DNA from: Gracilariopsis chorda
Lineage: Eukaryota; Rhodophyta; Florideophyceae; Gracilariales; Gracilariaceae
Direction of reading: 5' to 3'
DNA length: 61,524 bases
Assembly: GCA_003194525.1 (NCBI GenBank)
Contig: NBIV01000362.1
Location: 1 to 61,524 of the forward strand
The translations under genes were made by a program, and so were the position numbers. This document shows, piece by piece, positions 11,536 through 22,249 of the stretch (positions are counted from its first letter, which is position 1; each line of letters starts with the position of its first letter). Under the pieces are notes generated by a model. The model was given only the letters and a program-made list of their open reading frames with translations. It was not told the DNA's origin and ran no database searches.

Positions 11536-12439
11536 TGAAGTGCAATCCTCAAGGAGGAAGACTCAGCGATGCCCTGTGGACTTGGTGTTTTTGCCGCTTT
11601 CGCGTTTTTATGATTACTACCGCTATTAGCGGGTGTCTCAGCCCTCAGCGGATCCGCACTGTGCGCCAGGCGCACACCTGTGCATGCGCCGTGTGCCGCC
11701 CAAGGCGTGAGTGGACCACGTGTGACACGGATAGTCAAGAGGAGGTTGGCACCACGTTGTGGACATTTAGTTAACTTATATTTATTATTTATTATTTATC
11801 TACGCTACAGTAGGGAGATTACTACACTATATAGTGGCTCGGCGACCTCGCCCTGACACTGAGTAAACTTCCCCAACCAGGGTTCTTGGCTCTAAGTCTT
11901 TTCCGCTTTCACGAGTCTTCTACACTCCTCGGAGGTAAAGCCGCGTTACTAACGGTAGACCTATCCACCCTGCATCACTAGGAGTATCACTGCCTTGGGC
12001 ACTTTTCACTTAATTAACCACCGCCGTGTTCTCGCCCCTGTATAGGGTTTCCTTTGTACCTTTTTCCGTGGTCCCGTTGGCCCACACCCCTGTCGCCCCC
12101 AATCGGGCATCCCCCGTATTTCCCTTACCCCACTCTCGTGGTTTCTACCCCTTTGTGTGGTTGCTCGTCACCGCTGACGCGTGTCTCTCGTTCCGGTATC
12201 CCGTGACGTCTTCCCCCCACTTACGTGGACTCGTTCTCCTTGGAAGGGCTGTTTTCCCATTCGTGGTGATCCTAATCCTACCGTTTCAACTCTCCCCGCT
12301 TGGCGTGAGGGTGAGCCTCGGCTTTACAACCCGACTTCGTCGTGCTCATCCGGAGAGGCTCCGTTCGCTGTGTTACCCTCGTGAGAGGAAGATTCCGAAC
12401 GTCTTCGTGTGTTGTCCCGCTTGCGGGTATTGCACTACA
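11536..12439 (+). repeat. 3' LTR of element A
   Basis: Near copy of 1003-1910 with the same TGAAGTGCAAT and ATTGCACTACA ends. Visible differences are scattered single substitutions plus a few one- and two-base deletions. The minus-strand accessory gene begins just inside its left edge, so this LTR may also act as an antisense promoter; that is inference. Confidence 0.95.
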
Positions 12440-12444
12440 CGTAC
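12440..12444. repeat. Target-site duplication of element A, right copy
   Basis: CGTAC follows the CA of the A 3' LTR and matches 998-1002. Removing A and one copy rejoins the element B tail. Confidence 0.9.
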
Positions 12445-12629
12445 TTCATAACCATGACGCATATCTTCATAAACCATTAATTCGATGACAAGGTCAATTT
12501 GGTGAGTAAAGGGGAATAATCCTGGAACCTCTACTCCCATCAGAGTTATCAACTCATCACTCTGCTCGATTCTCTTCACATACTGCGTCGCCGTAATATC
12601 AATGTCCTGCGCGATCTCACCAAGTGTGG
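12445..12629 (-). other. Proximal half of the element B post-pol tail, with a short sense-strand frame
   Basis: Directly after the B pol stop, another minus-strand frame is open from about 12660 to the A insertion site and would end a few codons later at about 980. The frame overlaps the last codons of pol and lacks an early ATG. Its composition looks protein-like (acidic and hydrophobic alternation) but I recognise no family. It may be an eroded extra gene or chance. Confidence 0.4.
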
Positions 12630-15600
12630 TTATCCAACTTGCGCATTATCCAAGGTGAGTGGGAGAGCCGACCGGGTCCTACGGTGATACGATATAAACT
12701 TGGACCTTGGAAGGTGCTTCATAAGTTCCCATGTATCCTCCTCTGGAGGATATCAATATCAACAGATGAGATACTGCAGTACTCCATTGCCAGTTTCATG
12801 ACGTACGATACGTTCGACGACGAACTCCTGTGAATACACTTCTGTGTTCTCCATCACCGTGACGCGTACCGTGGGCCGGTGTCCCCTTTGCAACCCATGT
12901 TAGGGCTCGGAGCGCCGCCAGGGGCGATACTAACCATCTTGGGGAACTGTGACAGCTTCACGACTTCGTCGTATATCGTTGCGGCAGCGATATGACAACT
13001 TACGTCATAGACGTCCAAACGGCAGTCCGGGAAGTTCCTTTGAAAGTATTCACTCTCATTAGTACAACGATCTAAAGAAAGTTCATCATGATCGAATACC
13101 CGCGGAACGGTGGCCTCACAGAATTGAGAAGTTCTCCTTATCTATGCAGAAGTACCGATGCTACGGAGACATTAGCAGACTGCACTCCCTGAGCCAGGGT
13201 GGCGGCTCACCGAAGACTGTGCTTTTGTCACCATGTGGTTGGTTTGGGTCAAGCCCACGAGAGCCACAAGATTACTGTGCGTCACCAAATGGTGTTGCGT
13301 TTTCCAACGGTCGCCACGGAGCTTGTTCACATGCGTCGGCATTCTCTGGCACTGTAACCTGGTTCTTCGTATTTTCTAACAGCAAAGCTGTCACGGCGTA
13401 GGCCATTGAGTCAAAGTTCACAAATGACGGTATGACTTGTGCCCAAGAGTTCTCAGAATTGACTTCAGTACTTTCACAGAGCTTCGTTCTTCTCTACATC
13501 ACGAGATCGACCGAATTAGGTTGCAATCGCCTTAAAAAACCCATATGGATCTGCAGAGACCGTCTTTTCGGTGGGTTTCACAACTTCGCGAGTGCGATTG
13601 TCCTTTTTCGTTGAAGATGATGGTTCAACCACAACATTGGTGTTACCAGTAGTATCTTCCCGTAATGGGGTATTCTGATCCTTAGTGACGTTACTCACTT
13701 TGAGTTGAGGTGTAGTGTGTCTTATATCTCGAAATTTCGGTTCCTTAGTAGAAGTTCCTCCCTCTGGAGCCAACGCAGCGTTGTGACGAGATCCAGCGAG
13801 TGGATGATACATCGACAGCGATTTCACCAGCACTCTCCCCCTTCTTAGCCGGAGCTGGGGGAGCGGAAAGAACCTCAGGTGAGGGTGTTACTCGAGTAAG
13901 TACTTGCGGACTATTCCGTTGTGTACCAAGAGAATCAACGGGTTGAGAGTCCGATTGCAAAGGTAGATCGGCTAAACCGTGATCCGGTGTGGGAAGAATC
14001 GCAGGGCGCAGAGACGTAGAATCCGTACGCTGCGGTTCATCCGAATGAGATGCCCCTGAAAGCGTCACAGGAGCGATAAACACTTCCATGTTAGCATTAG
14101 GAGCGTGGGTGACGCAATCGCGTGATATCCGTTCGTGTTGATTGTTAACATCCAACACAACTGTGTTCGCATCAGTAGATACCACTCGATAGGGCTCATC
14201 CAAAATTGGGGAGCGCTTGTGACGATGTTCCTTCTCAGGATTATATTAGTCTTTGTGTACGAATACAAAGTCGTTTGTAGCAACCTTTGGAAGAGGTGTA
14301 CGAAGTTTGCTATCAAAATTACGCTTGTGCGCGTCCTGAGCATTCGCCTAAGTTTTCTGAGCCATCAGTACTATTGTTGTTAGCCATCTGTTCCACAATT
14401 CACGGTATAAACCTGGCGAAGGGGACCTCAAGAGAGTCAATTGTGCCTAGATATCCATGGGTGGTGGGATACGGAACAAGACCAACTCAAAAGGTGCAAG
14501 CGAAGTAACCCGATGAACCAGCGTTTTTCAGGCATACGTGACAGCATCGGTGTATAAGTCCCATTCCTTGGGGTGATCCGCCACATAGGATCTTAATGCA
14601 TTAAGCATTGTACGATTAAATCGTTCTACCTTCCCATTGCTTTGGGGATGATAGGCTGTTGTGAACAATTTCTTGACCGTCAAGATTCGAAAAACATCCC
14701 GGAAAAACTTAGAAGTGAACTGGCATCCGTTACCTCGGAGTAGATTTACGGAAAGGCCGTATAATAATACCCAGTGAGGGACAAAAGCTTGTGCATCTGC
14801 AATATTGTTAGTCCGTTTCAACGGAAATGTTCGCACCAGTTTAGAAAAATGATCGGTTATGAAAAGTAAGAACTTGTGTCCTCGAGTTGTTCGAATAAGC
14901 TCTGCGAGTATATCGATGGTGACAAATTCCAGTAGTGCCAGAGCTGGGAATAACGTTAAATTCTTAGAGTACTTACGTAACTTCAATTTATTCTTAGCAC
15001 ACTCCGTACAAGAACAGCGAGCTGCGTAGCAGTCAAATGCCATATCGGGCCAGTATAAGTTCCTTCTGAAGGTTAAGTATAAGTTTCGACCTCCAGGGTG
15101 AGCTCCTAACCTCACATAGTGGGATATATGTAAGACTCGCTGTTGCAATGAGTGCAGTACCACAATTTCTGGTGTAGTTTCAACCGACCTAACAAGATAG
15201 ACCTCATCATTCACCACGAACGGTATTCCATCTCCTCCATTGACGCGTGATCGAATCTGCGTGCAGAACCAATCCAATTGTTGTTCACGGATCATCACCT
15301 CCGGAGTAGTAGGTAAAAATGAACCAGACGGTGGTTCCGAGCTTTCGGTAGACAGTATGTCGCCACATACAGCATCCGAAAGGATTTCAGCACTTCCATG
15401 TAGGTCTACAGCCATGAAGAATGGTATATCCAGATCCGCTGTCAGTTCTGCTTCCGCATTACTTCCCAGTCAGAATAACGCATCGGCGTGAGCCTTATAG
15501 GATCCTTTCTTGTAAAGTATATCGAAATCAAACTCCTCTAGGCATAAGTGCCAACGCATCAAGCGACCGGAATGCTCGGTGATCTCCAAAAGCCAACGGA

Positions 15601-17885
15601 TACATGCATGATCCGTACATAACTCGAATTGAGTACCATTAAGGTAAGGTTGGAACGTCGTCAATTCCCATACAACAACAATGCACTATTTCTCAGAAAC
15701 CCAGTAGTTACGTTCGTGCACGTATAAACTTGCCGACCAGCATTCGATGGGATTTCTCACACTTTCTTCTGTGATCTGAAATAGTGCACAACAAACCTGG
15801 TTATCACTGTCATCAGTGTCCAATTCATAGGGGAGCCCACGTTTGGGAAGAGCCAAGACTGGTGGTGAGGTAAAATCCTCCACAAGCTTGGAGAAAGCAG
15901 TAGATTCTGCGTCACCAAAAGGTACCACGTTCACTGGTTGTCCCTTGGTTAGGAGCCTGTAAAAGGGAGCTGCGATGTCCGCAAAACCGGGTAGGAAAAG
16001 TCGGTATACGATACACAATCCAAATAAGGATCTTTGTTCCGTCTGCGTTACCGTATTATTTGCATTCTTAAGCGATTTAATTTGAAATTCATCCACAGAG
16101 AGTTGACCAGGACCAATGACATGTCCAAGGTGTTTCACAGAATCTGTAAAGAACTCGCATTTCTTCCACTTAAGAGTGATTCCTGCATAGCGCAGTACAC
16201 GCATAACGTCACATACGTGAGTTAAGTGATCATCCGCATTGTCAGAAAACACGATAACATCTCCCAGGTATATCCAGCAGGTTTTCCACTTGAATCGAGA
16301 TACCAATACATCGATAGCACTTTGAATCGTAGCGGGTGCGTTAGTAAGCCCGAAAGGCATCCGTTTGAACCGAAACAATCCTTGGTGACACAAAAATCCG
16401 GTTTTATCGCAATCATCCTCTCGGATAGGAAATTGCCAGTAGCCCCAGCTGGTTTCCAACTCGGTGAACAGCGTAGCACTCCCAATTGTGTCGATTTATT
16501 CATCCATCCGAGGGATTGGATAGACGTCCTTGACGATAACCGCATCGAGGCGTCAGTAATCAATACAGAACCTCCACGAACCATCAGGTTTCGGAACCAA
16601 TACGACTGGTGAAGCCCATGCTGACTGAGCGGGCTCTATAACGCCAGCGCGTAGCATTTTATCGACTTGAGATTTCTCTTCTTCCCGAGCCTTCGGACCT
16701 GCCCGATATGGGTGTTGAGCAATTGGCTTTGTATCTGCAAGGAGATCAATACGGTGTTCCGTTATCCCTACTTTTCCGAGGGAGCCATCCCACATGGATG
16801 TAAACCTACGTAGCATTTCTCGCATTCTTTCGCGATGTTTCCAAGGGACATGACTTAAATCCAAGTTTTCCACTCTTTGACAGAGTCTTTCTGTTCAGAG
16901 CCAGGCGGTAATGCAATACCCTTTTCGGGTTCCAGTCGTGCTGAATCCGATTTCTTGGTCTTCACAGGTGCGATTTCGGCTTTGGCTTCAGCGCAGCCCT
17001 CCCCCTCCTTGGGTTCTTCGATATCAAGAACCTGAGCAACAGTTATTATCTTCGGAACGATTGCTGCCGGATGCGGAAGAACTGAACCCAGTACTTGGTT
17101 TTTGACTAACCACTGCGTGGTTTTGCCAAAGTTAGCAACCAAGTCCTGAAAAGGTTTGTCGGGCTCACCCGATACAACACCGTTTGCTAAAGCGAGTTGA
17201 CGATCATCGTAAAGTGATGGTAACGGTTGAATCACGTGCACAACATGTTGCTCGGTAACAACTGACACCCAGGTTTAGGACTCCGGCGGTATCGCAATAG
17301 ACTTGCAAATACGACGATTCGTGGAAACCAGATTCATATCGGTAACCTCGTGTGCGGCAGGTATTGGATCGTGCTTGCGCGTAGCACATTTCAACTGGTT
17401 CCGTACAACCGTTACCCTCGATCCATGTTCCATTTCAACTGATTTCACACGCAGGCGAATAGCATTGACGAAACGATCACAAAAGTCACAACCAAGGACT
17501 ACCGGTGCAGCTAGGTTCTCGCATACAACGAAACCAAGTTGTACCAAACAGGTTCCTAATCTCACGACGAGATATATATACCCAGACGTCTTCATCGGGT
17601 TATTTGTTCGCGTTGGGCGATATCCATCGAGAGTCCAAAGCGGATGCTACCGCGAAGTGTCAGTGGTATCAAATCCGTGTGGATTAGATTGGGGGCAGCT
17701 CTGGTGTCAAGAACAGATAACTGTCGAACCATGAACTTGTTGGAGAGGCCAAGGTCGGCATACACTTTGTAGTTTCTATTTTCCATAACCAAGACTCTAT
17801 CAAATATACGGAAATTACGGGAACGTACCCACGGTCGACGTAGAACCAATAATGGGCCGGAGTCCACTTCTGTTGCCGCTATCAT
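12630..17885 (-). pseudogene. pol: Element B pol (protease, RT, RNase H, integrase, chromodomain), decayed
   Basis: The gene runs from ATG 17885 to TAA 12632-12630, homologous throughout to A pol, and is broken by several stops and frameshifts (stops near 17592, 17268, 16553 and 15686). The protease motif is DTRA instead of DTGA (about 17696-17707). The RT motif is YLGD instead of YLDD (16259-16270), so the first catalytic aspartate is lost. Integrase keeps its HHCC finger (GAHPGG) and the E of KVERFNR, but the second catalytic D is G (LLRGNG, about 14735). The linker lies at about 14200-13000. A chromodomain with the HLPRSKxxSYHRR end signature is at about 12820-12650, and the final NAQVG-stop matches A's NAQLG-stop. 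This copy is catalytically dead at three enzymes. Confidence 0.9.
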
Positions 17886-18163
17886 TCGTGTAAGGATCTT
17901 AACAGCTTAAGAGCGAAGCTGTTCCACCTTGGGTTTCTTCAACTTCGGCTCGGAAGACGCCCCTCCCGAGGGGGAAACTCCCGAAGTTAGTTTTTCGAAA
18001 CGGGTGGCACCGAATTCGGTGAAGCATCCACTTCGATGTATTCTTGACGAAACCCAATCGCGGATACAACCTTCTCCACCTGGTTACCAAGGTTAGTTCC
18101 ACGAACAGCATTGTCTGCTGACACCTGGTGCAGTTATGCTTGCAGTAACTTCTGTTCTTCATA

Positions 18164-20044
18164 CTAATAACTCTTAACGCGAGTCTTCTCCTCAGATGTG
18201 AGGGCTTCGTACTTAGCGATTATTTTTAACCCATACTTCGCGGGTAAGTGGCAATTCGGTGCGATATGACCGTGAAGGTAGCAAATATAACACATTGGCG
18301 GGGCTGAAGCATCGGATGAACGATTGTCCACCCGCCGTTGTGAAGTGTCCTTCCAAACCGGTTGGGTGTGACGCGTACCGTTGTTCGCAAATGCGAGAGA
18401 AGCTGCCGGAACTCTATCGTTTCTGTAACACGCTGGGTCTCCATCCACGGTTGGATTCGATGTTGACGGGAGATCCGTAGTTCCCAGCCAGTCTGGGTCA
18501 CTTCCTGCAAAATGGCTGTTATCATTTTCACCGTTTGCGGTTCTATCACGCAATAGCGATAAAGATGATGATCCTTCAACGTGAAGAGCTCCCGACGATC
18601 GAGTTTTCGATGGATGTCGAGCACGATATGTATCTGCCTCTGCTTGGACATATTGAACTAATTCAGGGTAGGTAACTTTCCGTTTCTCTTCGCGATGGCG
18701 AGCAATCAGTGCTCTGGTAGAAGCGTCAAGACCATCAACAAACATGGTGCAGCGTTCCTGAGCGGAATATACGTTACCACAAAGGTGAAACGCCTTATTC
18801 AAGCGTGTCGAGTAAACCGTTTCGGTTTCACCAGGCTTCTGCCGTGTATCGCGCAAAGCAAGAATCGCGTCCTGTATGGCGTTACCAGTAGCGTTATACC
18901 TAAGTAGGTATTGAACCACTTCCGGCCAACAGGTTACCTCACCCTCCGAGACACGGGAAGATCCACGTACGGATGTAAACTGATCTTCAGCCATACCAAT
19001 TAGAAAGTACGTTAGAGCGACATACGCTTGTGCTTCACTCATTCCGAGTATATCAGCCTTCTGAACGAACTTCGCGAGGAAGTCAAGAACCAAGATTTTG
19101 TCTTCACCAGAGAACCGCTTCTGTAAGGTGATACTCATTCTTTTGATGTAGTCCTTGACTTTTCCAGTTCCCCGTGATGATCGATCATTCAAACAATCGT
19201 TGAGGCGATAATATCGATACGATAACAGCTTCCTGTAAAAAGGATTCGTAGGTTTTAACTCTTTGAGTCCCAGATGGCGCGGCCCTTTCTCGCGAGAGTG
19301 AATAACTCCCTGAGTGGAGTACGTGGCCTTTGAGCGTGTCGCTGGAGATCGTCCACGATCAAAATCGGAAACCAATGAATCTGACAAGGAACTATTGGAA
19401 CGGCTCTCAGAATCAGAACCTGACGAATGCGAATGGATGCAAACTTTCTTCTTGGATTTACAATGCCTTCGTTTAACAGAACGGTGAGTCGAACCAACCG
19501 AAGCATTCTCGTCGGGAATACCTGCGTTTACGGCTTCATCCATACAGATTGTTTCTTCGAGAATATCCAAACGAGATTGGATTCGAGTTACTATTTCACG
19601 AACTTCTTCGTTAAATACCTGATAACCCTTCATAAACGATTCGGGTGCACCAAGATGTTCCAACACGGAATTCACGCCCTGTCTCAATCGATGTAAATCG
19701 GAAGTGACATCCTGAACTTGTGCGTCGTCAACCTTACGACGTAGCTCAATAATACCTCGCAAGAGTTCCACATGCACCGAAGCGGCAATGTCAGTACGGG
19801 AATCAAGCCAAGCTAACTCCGTTGGGACAGTACGACCAGGTATAACCCCTGACGGTGTCTCAACCACAGGTTGATTAGCCACGGCGGCTTCTTGAGGACC
19901 CGAAGCAGCAGAGGGTGCTCTCCGGACATACAGAACGACCTCATCAGTAGGTGAATTCTCTGCAGCAGAAATATGCGAATGCAGTGCAGCAGGCGGAGGT
20001 GCGCCTGACGAAATTGCACGAGAACCCTTCGAGGGTGGTGGCAT
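18164..20044 (-). CDS. gag: Element B Gag polyprotein, open frame of 626 residues
   Basis: The frame is intact from ATG 20044 (it extends upstream to 20068 without an ATG) to a stop at 18164. The N-terminal half is serine-rich. A basic and serine-rich hinge precedes the capsid-like block (about residues 290-490), which matches A gag from RHLGLKEL onward. A CX2CX4HX4C knuckle (CYICYLHGHIAPNC) lies near the C-terminus. It is the only unbroken Gag of this family in the window and the reference for the lesions in A. Pol follows about 280 bases downstream in its own frame. The rest of B is degenerate, so present function is doubtful. Confidence 0.85.
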   Translation of the reverse strand: MPPPSKGSRAISSGAPPPAALHSHISAAENSPTDEVVLYVRRAPSAASGPQEAAVANQPVVETPSGVIPGRTVPTELAWLDSRTDIAASVHVELLRGIIELRRKVDDAQVQDVTSDLHRLRQGVNSVLEHLGAPESFMKGYQVFNEEVREIVTRIQSRLDILEETICMDEAVNAGIPDENASVGSTHRSVKRRHCKSKKKVCIHSHSSGSDSESRSNSSLSDSLVSDFDRGRSPATRSKATYSTQGVIHSREKGPRHLGLKELKPTNPFYRKLLSYRYYRLNDCLNDRSSRGTGKVKDYIKRMSITLQKRFSGEDKILVLDFLAKFVQKADILGMSEAQAYVALTYFLIGMAEDQFTSVRGSSRVSEGEVTCWPEVVQYLLRYNATGNAIQDAILALRDTRQKPGETETVYSTRLNKAFHLCGNVYSAQERCTMFVDGLDASTRALIARHREEKRKVTYPELVQYVQAEADTYRARHPSKTRSSGALHVEGSSSLSLLRDRTANGENDNSHFAGSDPDWLGTTDLPSTSNPTVDGDPACYRNDRVPAASLAFANNGTRHTQPVWKDTSQRRVDNRSSDASAPPMCYICYLHGHIAPNCHLPAKYGLKIIAKYEALTSEEKTRVKSY

Positions 20045-20274
20045 TTCGAAATTAGCCAACCAATCCACTCAGGATACTGAAGAGCTCGATCACGAGATAT
20101 CCGCAGAGCGGAACAGACAAACAAACAAAACAAAGCAAGCCTAATCCGAGGTCACTTGACAACGATACGACGGTCCAACTGATAAACAGTTCTTCACTGT
20201 ACACGTGAGTCTTCCTCCCAGCAAACAAACAAGAAATGGTATCAACTTGAAACAACCAATCCAGGTTGAACCGT

Positions 20275-20291
20275 TATAGGTCGAGAGACCA
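20275..20291 (-). other. Candidate primer binding site of element B
   Basis: On the minus strand TGGTCTCTCGACCTATA begins two bases after the 5' LTR. It differs from the element A site at only a few positions, which supports both assignments. Confidence 0.6.
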
Positions 20292-20293
20292 CT

Positions 20294-21205
20294 TGTATTG
20301 CAAAACCAGGGAATGGGTGACAATCAAAGATGTCCGAGTCCCTGCCCTCTTGCGAGGTAGACCCATCGGTTGAGCCCTCCGTCTACCCCGATGTCGGGTG
20401 TAAGACCGTCGTTAGTTCGGAAATACCACGGAGGTAAAGAGGAACGTTAAAACAGGGAGAAGGTGGAACACGCGTACGGTGGACCAGTGCGAACCCAGAA
20501 AAGTGGGCTATCCAAAGACAGAACGGAACCACCCGACGGGTCGTGCGGACAGCAGAAACAGAACCGACGGTGGGTACAAACGCAACGAGAAACAACAAAA
20601 GAATACCCAATACAGGGTAGATATCTGTAAAACAGAGAAAATAGACGTCACACGACAATTAGTGAACACAGTATATCTGTAGTCGTACCGAGCGGGTTGA
20701 TAGTACAAACCGATTGCGGTGACCCTCCGGGTGGATTAGTGCAGGCTGCAAAGGCAATACAATCCAGAACCGGCTTCTTCAGGTCAAACTGAACACTTAT
20801 ATGCAACCGAAGACTCGAGTTGACTTTACTTAGCGCTCGCAACAGTGAGGCCGTGCTCACCTAAGTAGGTACACTACAGAAATAAATTGTAGAAATTAAC
20901 TAAAATAGTGCACAACTAATGAGGTTCACACACGTGGCTAGTCCAGTGTCAGGAACCCCAAGGGGTCAATCACAACTAAATATGACATCAAAGCATGCCG
21001 CTGTAGTACACGCGCACACGCGTCCAACCATTTCACATCAGGTCGAGTTGCGTACCTCCGTAGTGAATCCATACACAGTAAACCCATCCAAATGGTACCA
21101 CTGCACCGTAGTACAACTCATATAACCGTAGAGCCAATGCAGCGACCATGCCATACTCCTATAAGTCGCATCCGTGCGGATATTACGCATTCGCGTTGCT
21201 CCACA
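20294..21205 (-). repeat. 5' LTR of element B
   Basis: The LTR is 912 bases, starting TGTGGAGCAACGC on the minus strand at 21205 and ending TTGCAATACA at 20294. It is bounded by the primer binding site on one side and by element C gag sequence on the other. It aligns with 1-701. An AT-rich block near 20878-20905 matches the AT block of the other LTR families. Confidence 0.88.
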
Positions 21206-22017
21206 CCCGGACGGGTGTGACACGTACCGTTGTTCGCATAAGAGAGTAGAGCTGCCGGAAATCGAACGCCTCCACAACAGGCAGGGTTTGCATCCGCGGT
21301 CGGAGTCTATGTAGACGGGAGATCCGTGGTTCCCAACCAGTCTGGGTTACTTCTAGCAAAATGGATGTTGTCGTTATCACCAGTTGCGTTTCCATCTCGC
21401 AATAGCAATAACGAGGATGATACTTCTACTTGAAGAGCTTTCGAAAGTCGAGGTTTCGACGGATATCGAGGACGATAAGTATATTCCTTGGCTTGAGCAA
21501 ATTGAAATAATTCGAGGTAAATAACTGTCCGTTTTTCTTCGCGATTGCGAGCAACCAAAGCTCTGGTACCAGCGTCAAGACCATCAAAAAACATGGTGCA
21601 GCGTTCTTGGGTAGGATACACGTTACCACAACGATGAAACGCCATATGCAAACACGTCGAATGAACCGTTTCAGTCTTTCCAGATTTCTGCCTTCTATCG
21701 TGAATAGCGAATATCGCATCCTGTATAACATTACCAGTGGCGTAGGATCTGAGAAGGTATTGAACCGCTTCTCGCCAACAGTTTACCTTACCCTCCGAGG
21801 CACGGGAAGATCCACGAACGGAATTGAACTGATCTTCAGCCATACCGGTTAGAAAGTACGGTAGAGCGACATACGCTTGTGCTTAACTCATCCCGAGTAT
21901 GTCAGCCTCGTGAACGCACTTCGGGAGGACGTCAAGAACCAAGATTGGGTCTTCACCAATAAAACGTTTCCGTAAGGTGAGACTCATCCTTTTGATATAG
22001 GTGCCGACTTTTCCGGT
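21206..22017 (-). pseudogene. gag: Element C: gag fragment of a second B-family copy
   Basis: On the minus strand this matches B gag from TGKV at 22017 through the capsid block (MAEDQF, CWREAVQYLL) to the region before the zinc knuckle. The left side is cut by the B 5' LTR, so B inserted here and the rest of C should lie left of the window. The right side stops abruptly at 22017 against element D, so the gag N-terminus and 5' LTR are missing. One in-frame stop (near 21885) is visible. Confidence 0.85.
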
Positions 22018-22249
22018 TTGTTGGTTTTGCCTGTCACCTCACCACTTGGCTACGACATGTCCTAATTTCATCCCTCAGTCTATAGCAGCGCTCCTACAGG
22101 TGCGTCAGCAAAACCATCAGGTGGTATTTGGCGAAGCGATCGGAAACCGACAGGTTCAGGACAAGCTACATCCTGGGAATCAACAGGTTAATCTAGCAAC
22201 ATGTGCGGAGACGGGAGAGGAAACCGCCACCGTACAACCACAGGCGTAA
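22018..22249 (+). pseudogene. gag: Element D gag remnant with zinc knuckle
   Basis: The fragment opens with the CX2CX4HX4C knuckle CWFCLSPHHLATTC and runs about 75 codons to a stop at 22247-22249. The start is lost at the junction with element C; the few codons upstream come from C sequence. Confidence 0.75.

Larger units (their letters stand above)
1003..12439 (+). mobile_element. Element A: full-length young chromodomain Ty3/gypsy retrotransposon with an antisense gene
   Basis: The element is 11.4 kb, bounded by near-identical LTRs of 908 and 904 bases and a CGTAC duplication. The order is 5' LTR, primer binding site, gag, pol (protease, reverse transcriptase, RNase H, integrase, long linker, chromodomain), a convergent minus-strand gene, polypurine tract, 3' LTR. 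I count roughly 15 to 20 LTR differences by eye, about 98% identity, so insertion was recent. Gag and pol are nevertheless broken (see those entries). This copy would need a helper or unusual decoding to move. Confidence 0.95.
1..21205 (-). mobile_element. Element B: old chromodomain Ty3/gypsy retrotransposon, interrupted by element A
   Basis: B reads right to left: 5' LTR (20294-21205), primer binding site, gag (18164-20044), pol (17885 down to 12630), a post-pol tail (12629-12440 continuing at 1002-702), polypurine tract, and a 3' LTR cut off by the window start (701-1). Element A (1003-12439) lies in the tail and split it cleanly, leaving CGTAC on both sides. Pol carries several frameshifts and stops, and three catalytic motifs are altered. 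The two LTR copies differ at many positions, which makes B much older than A. Downstream of the 5' LTR on the + strand lies the gag gene of another B-family copy (C), so B itself inserted into a relative. Confidence 0.9.
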
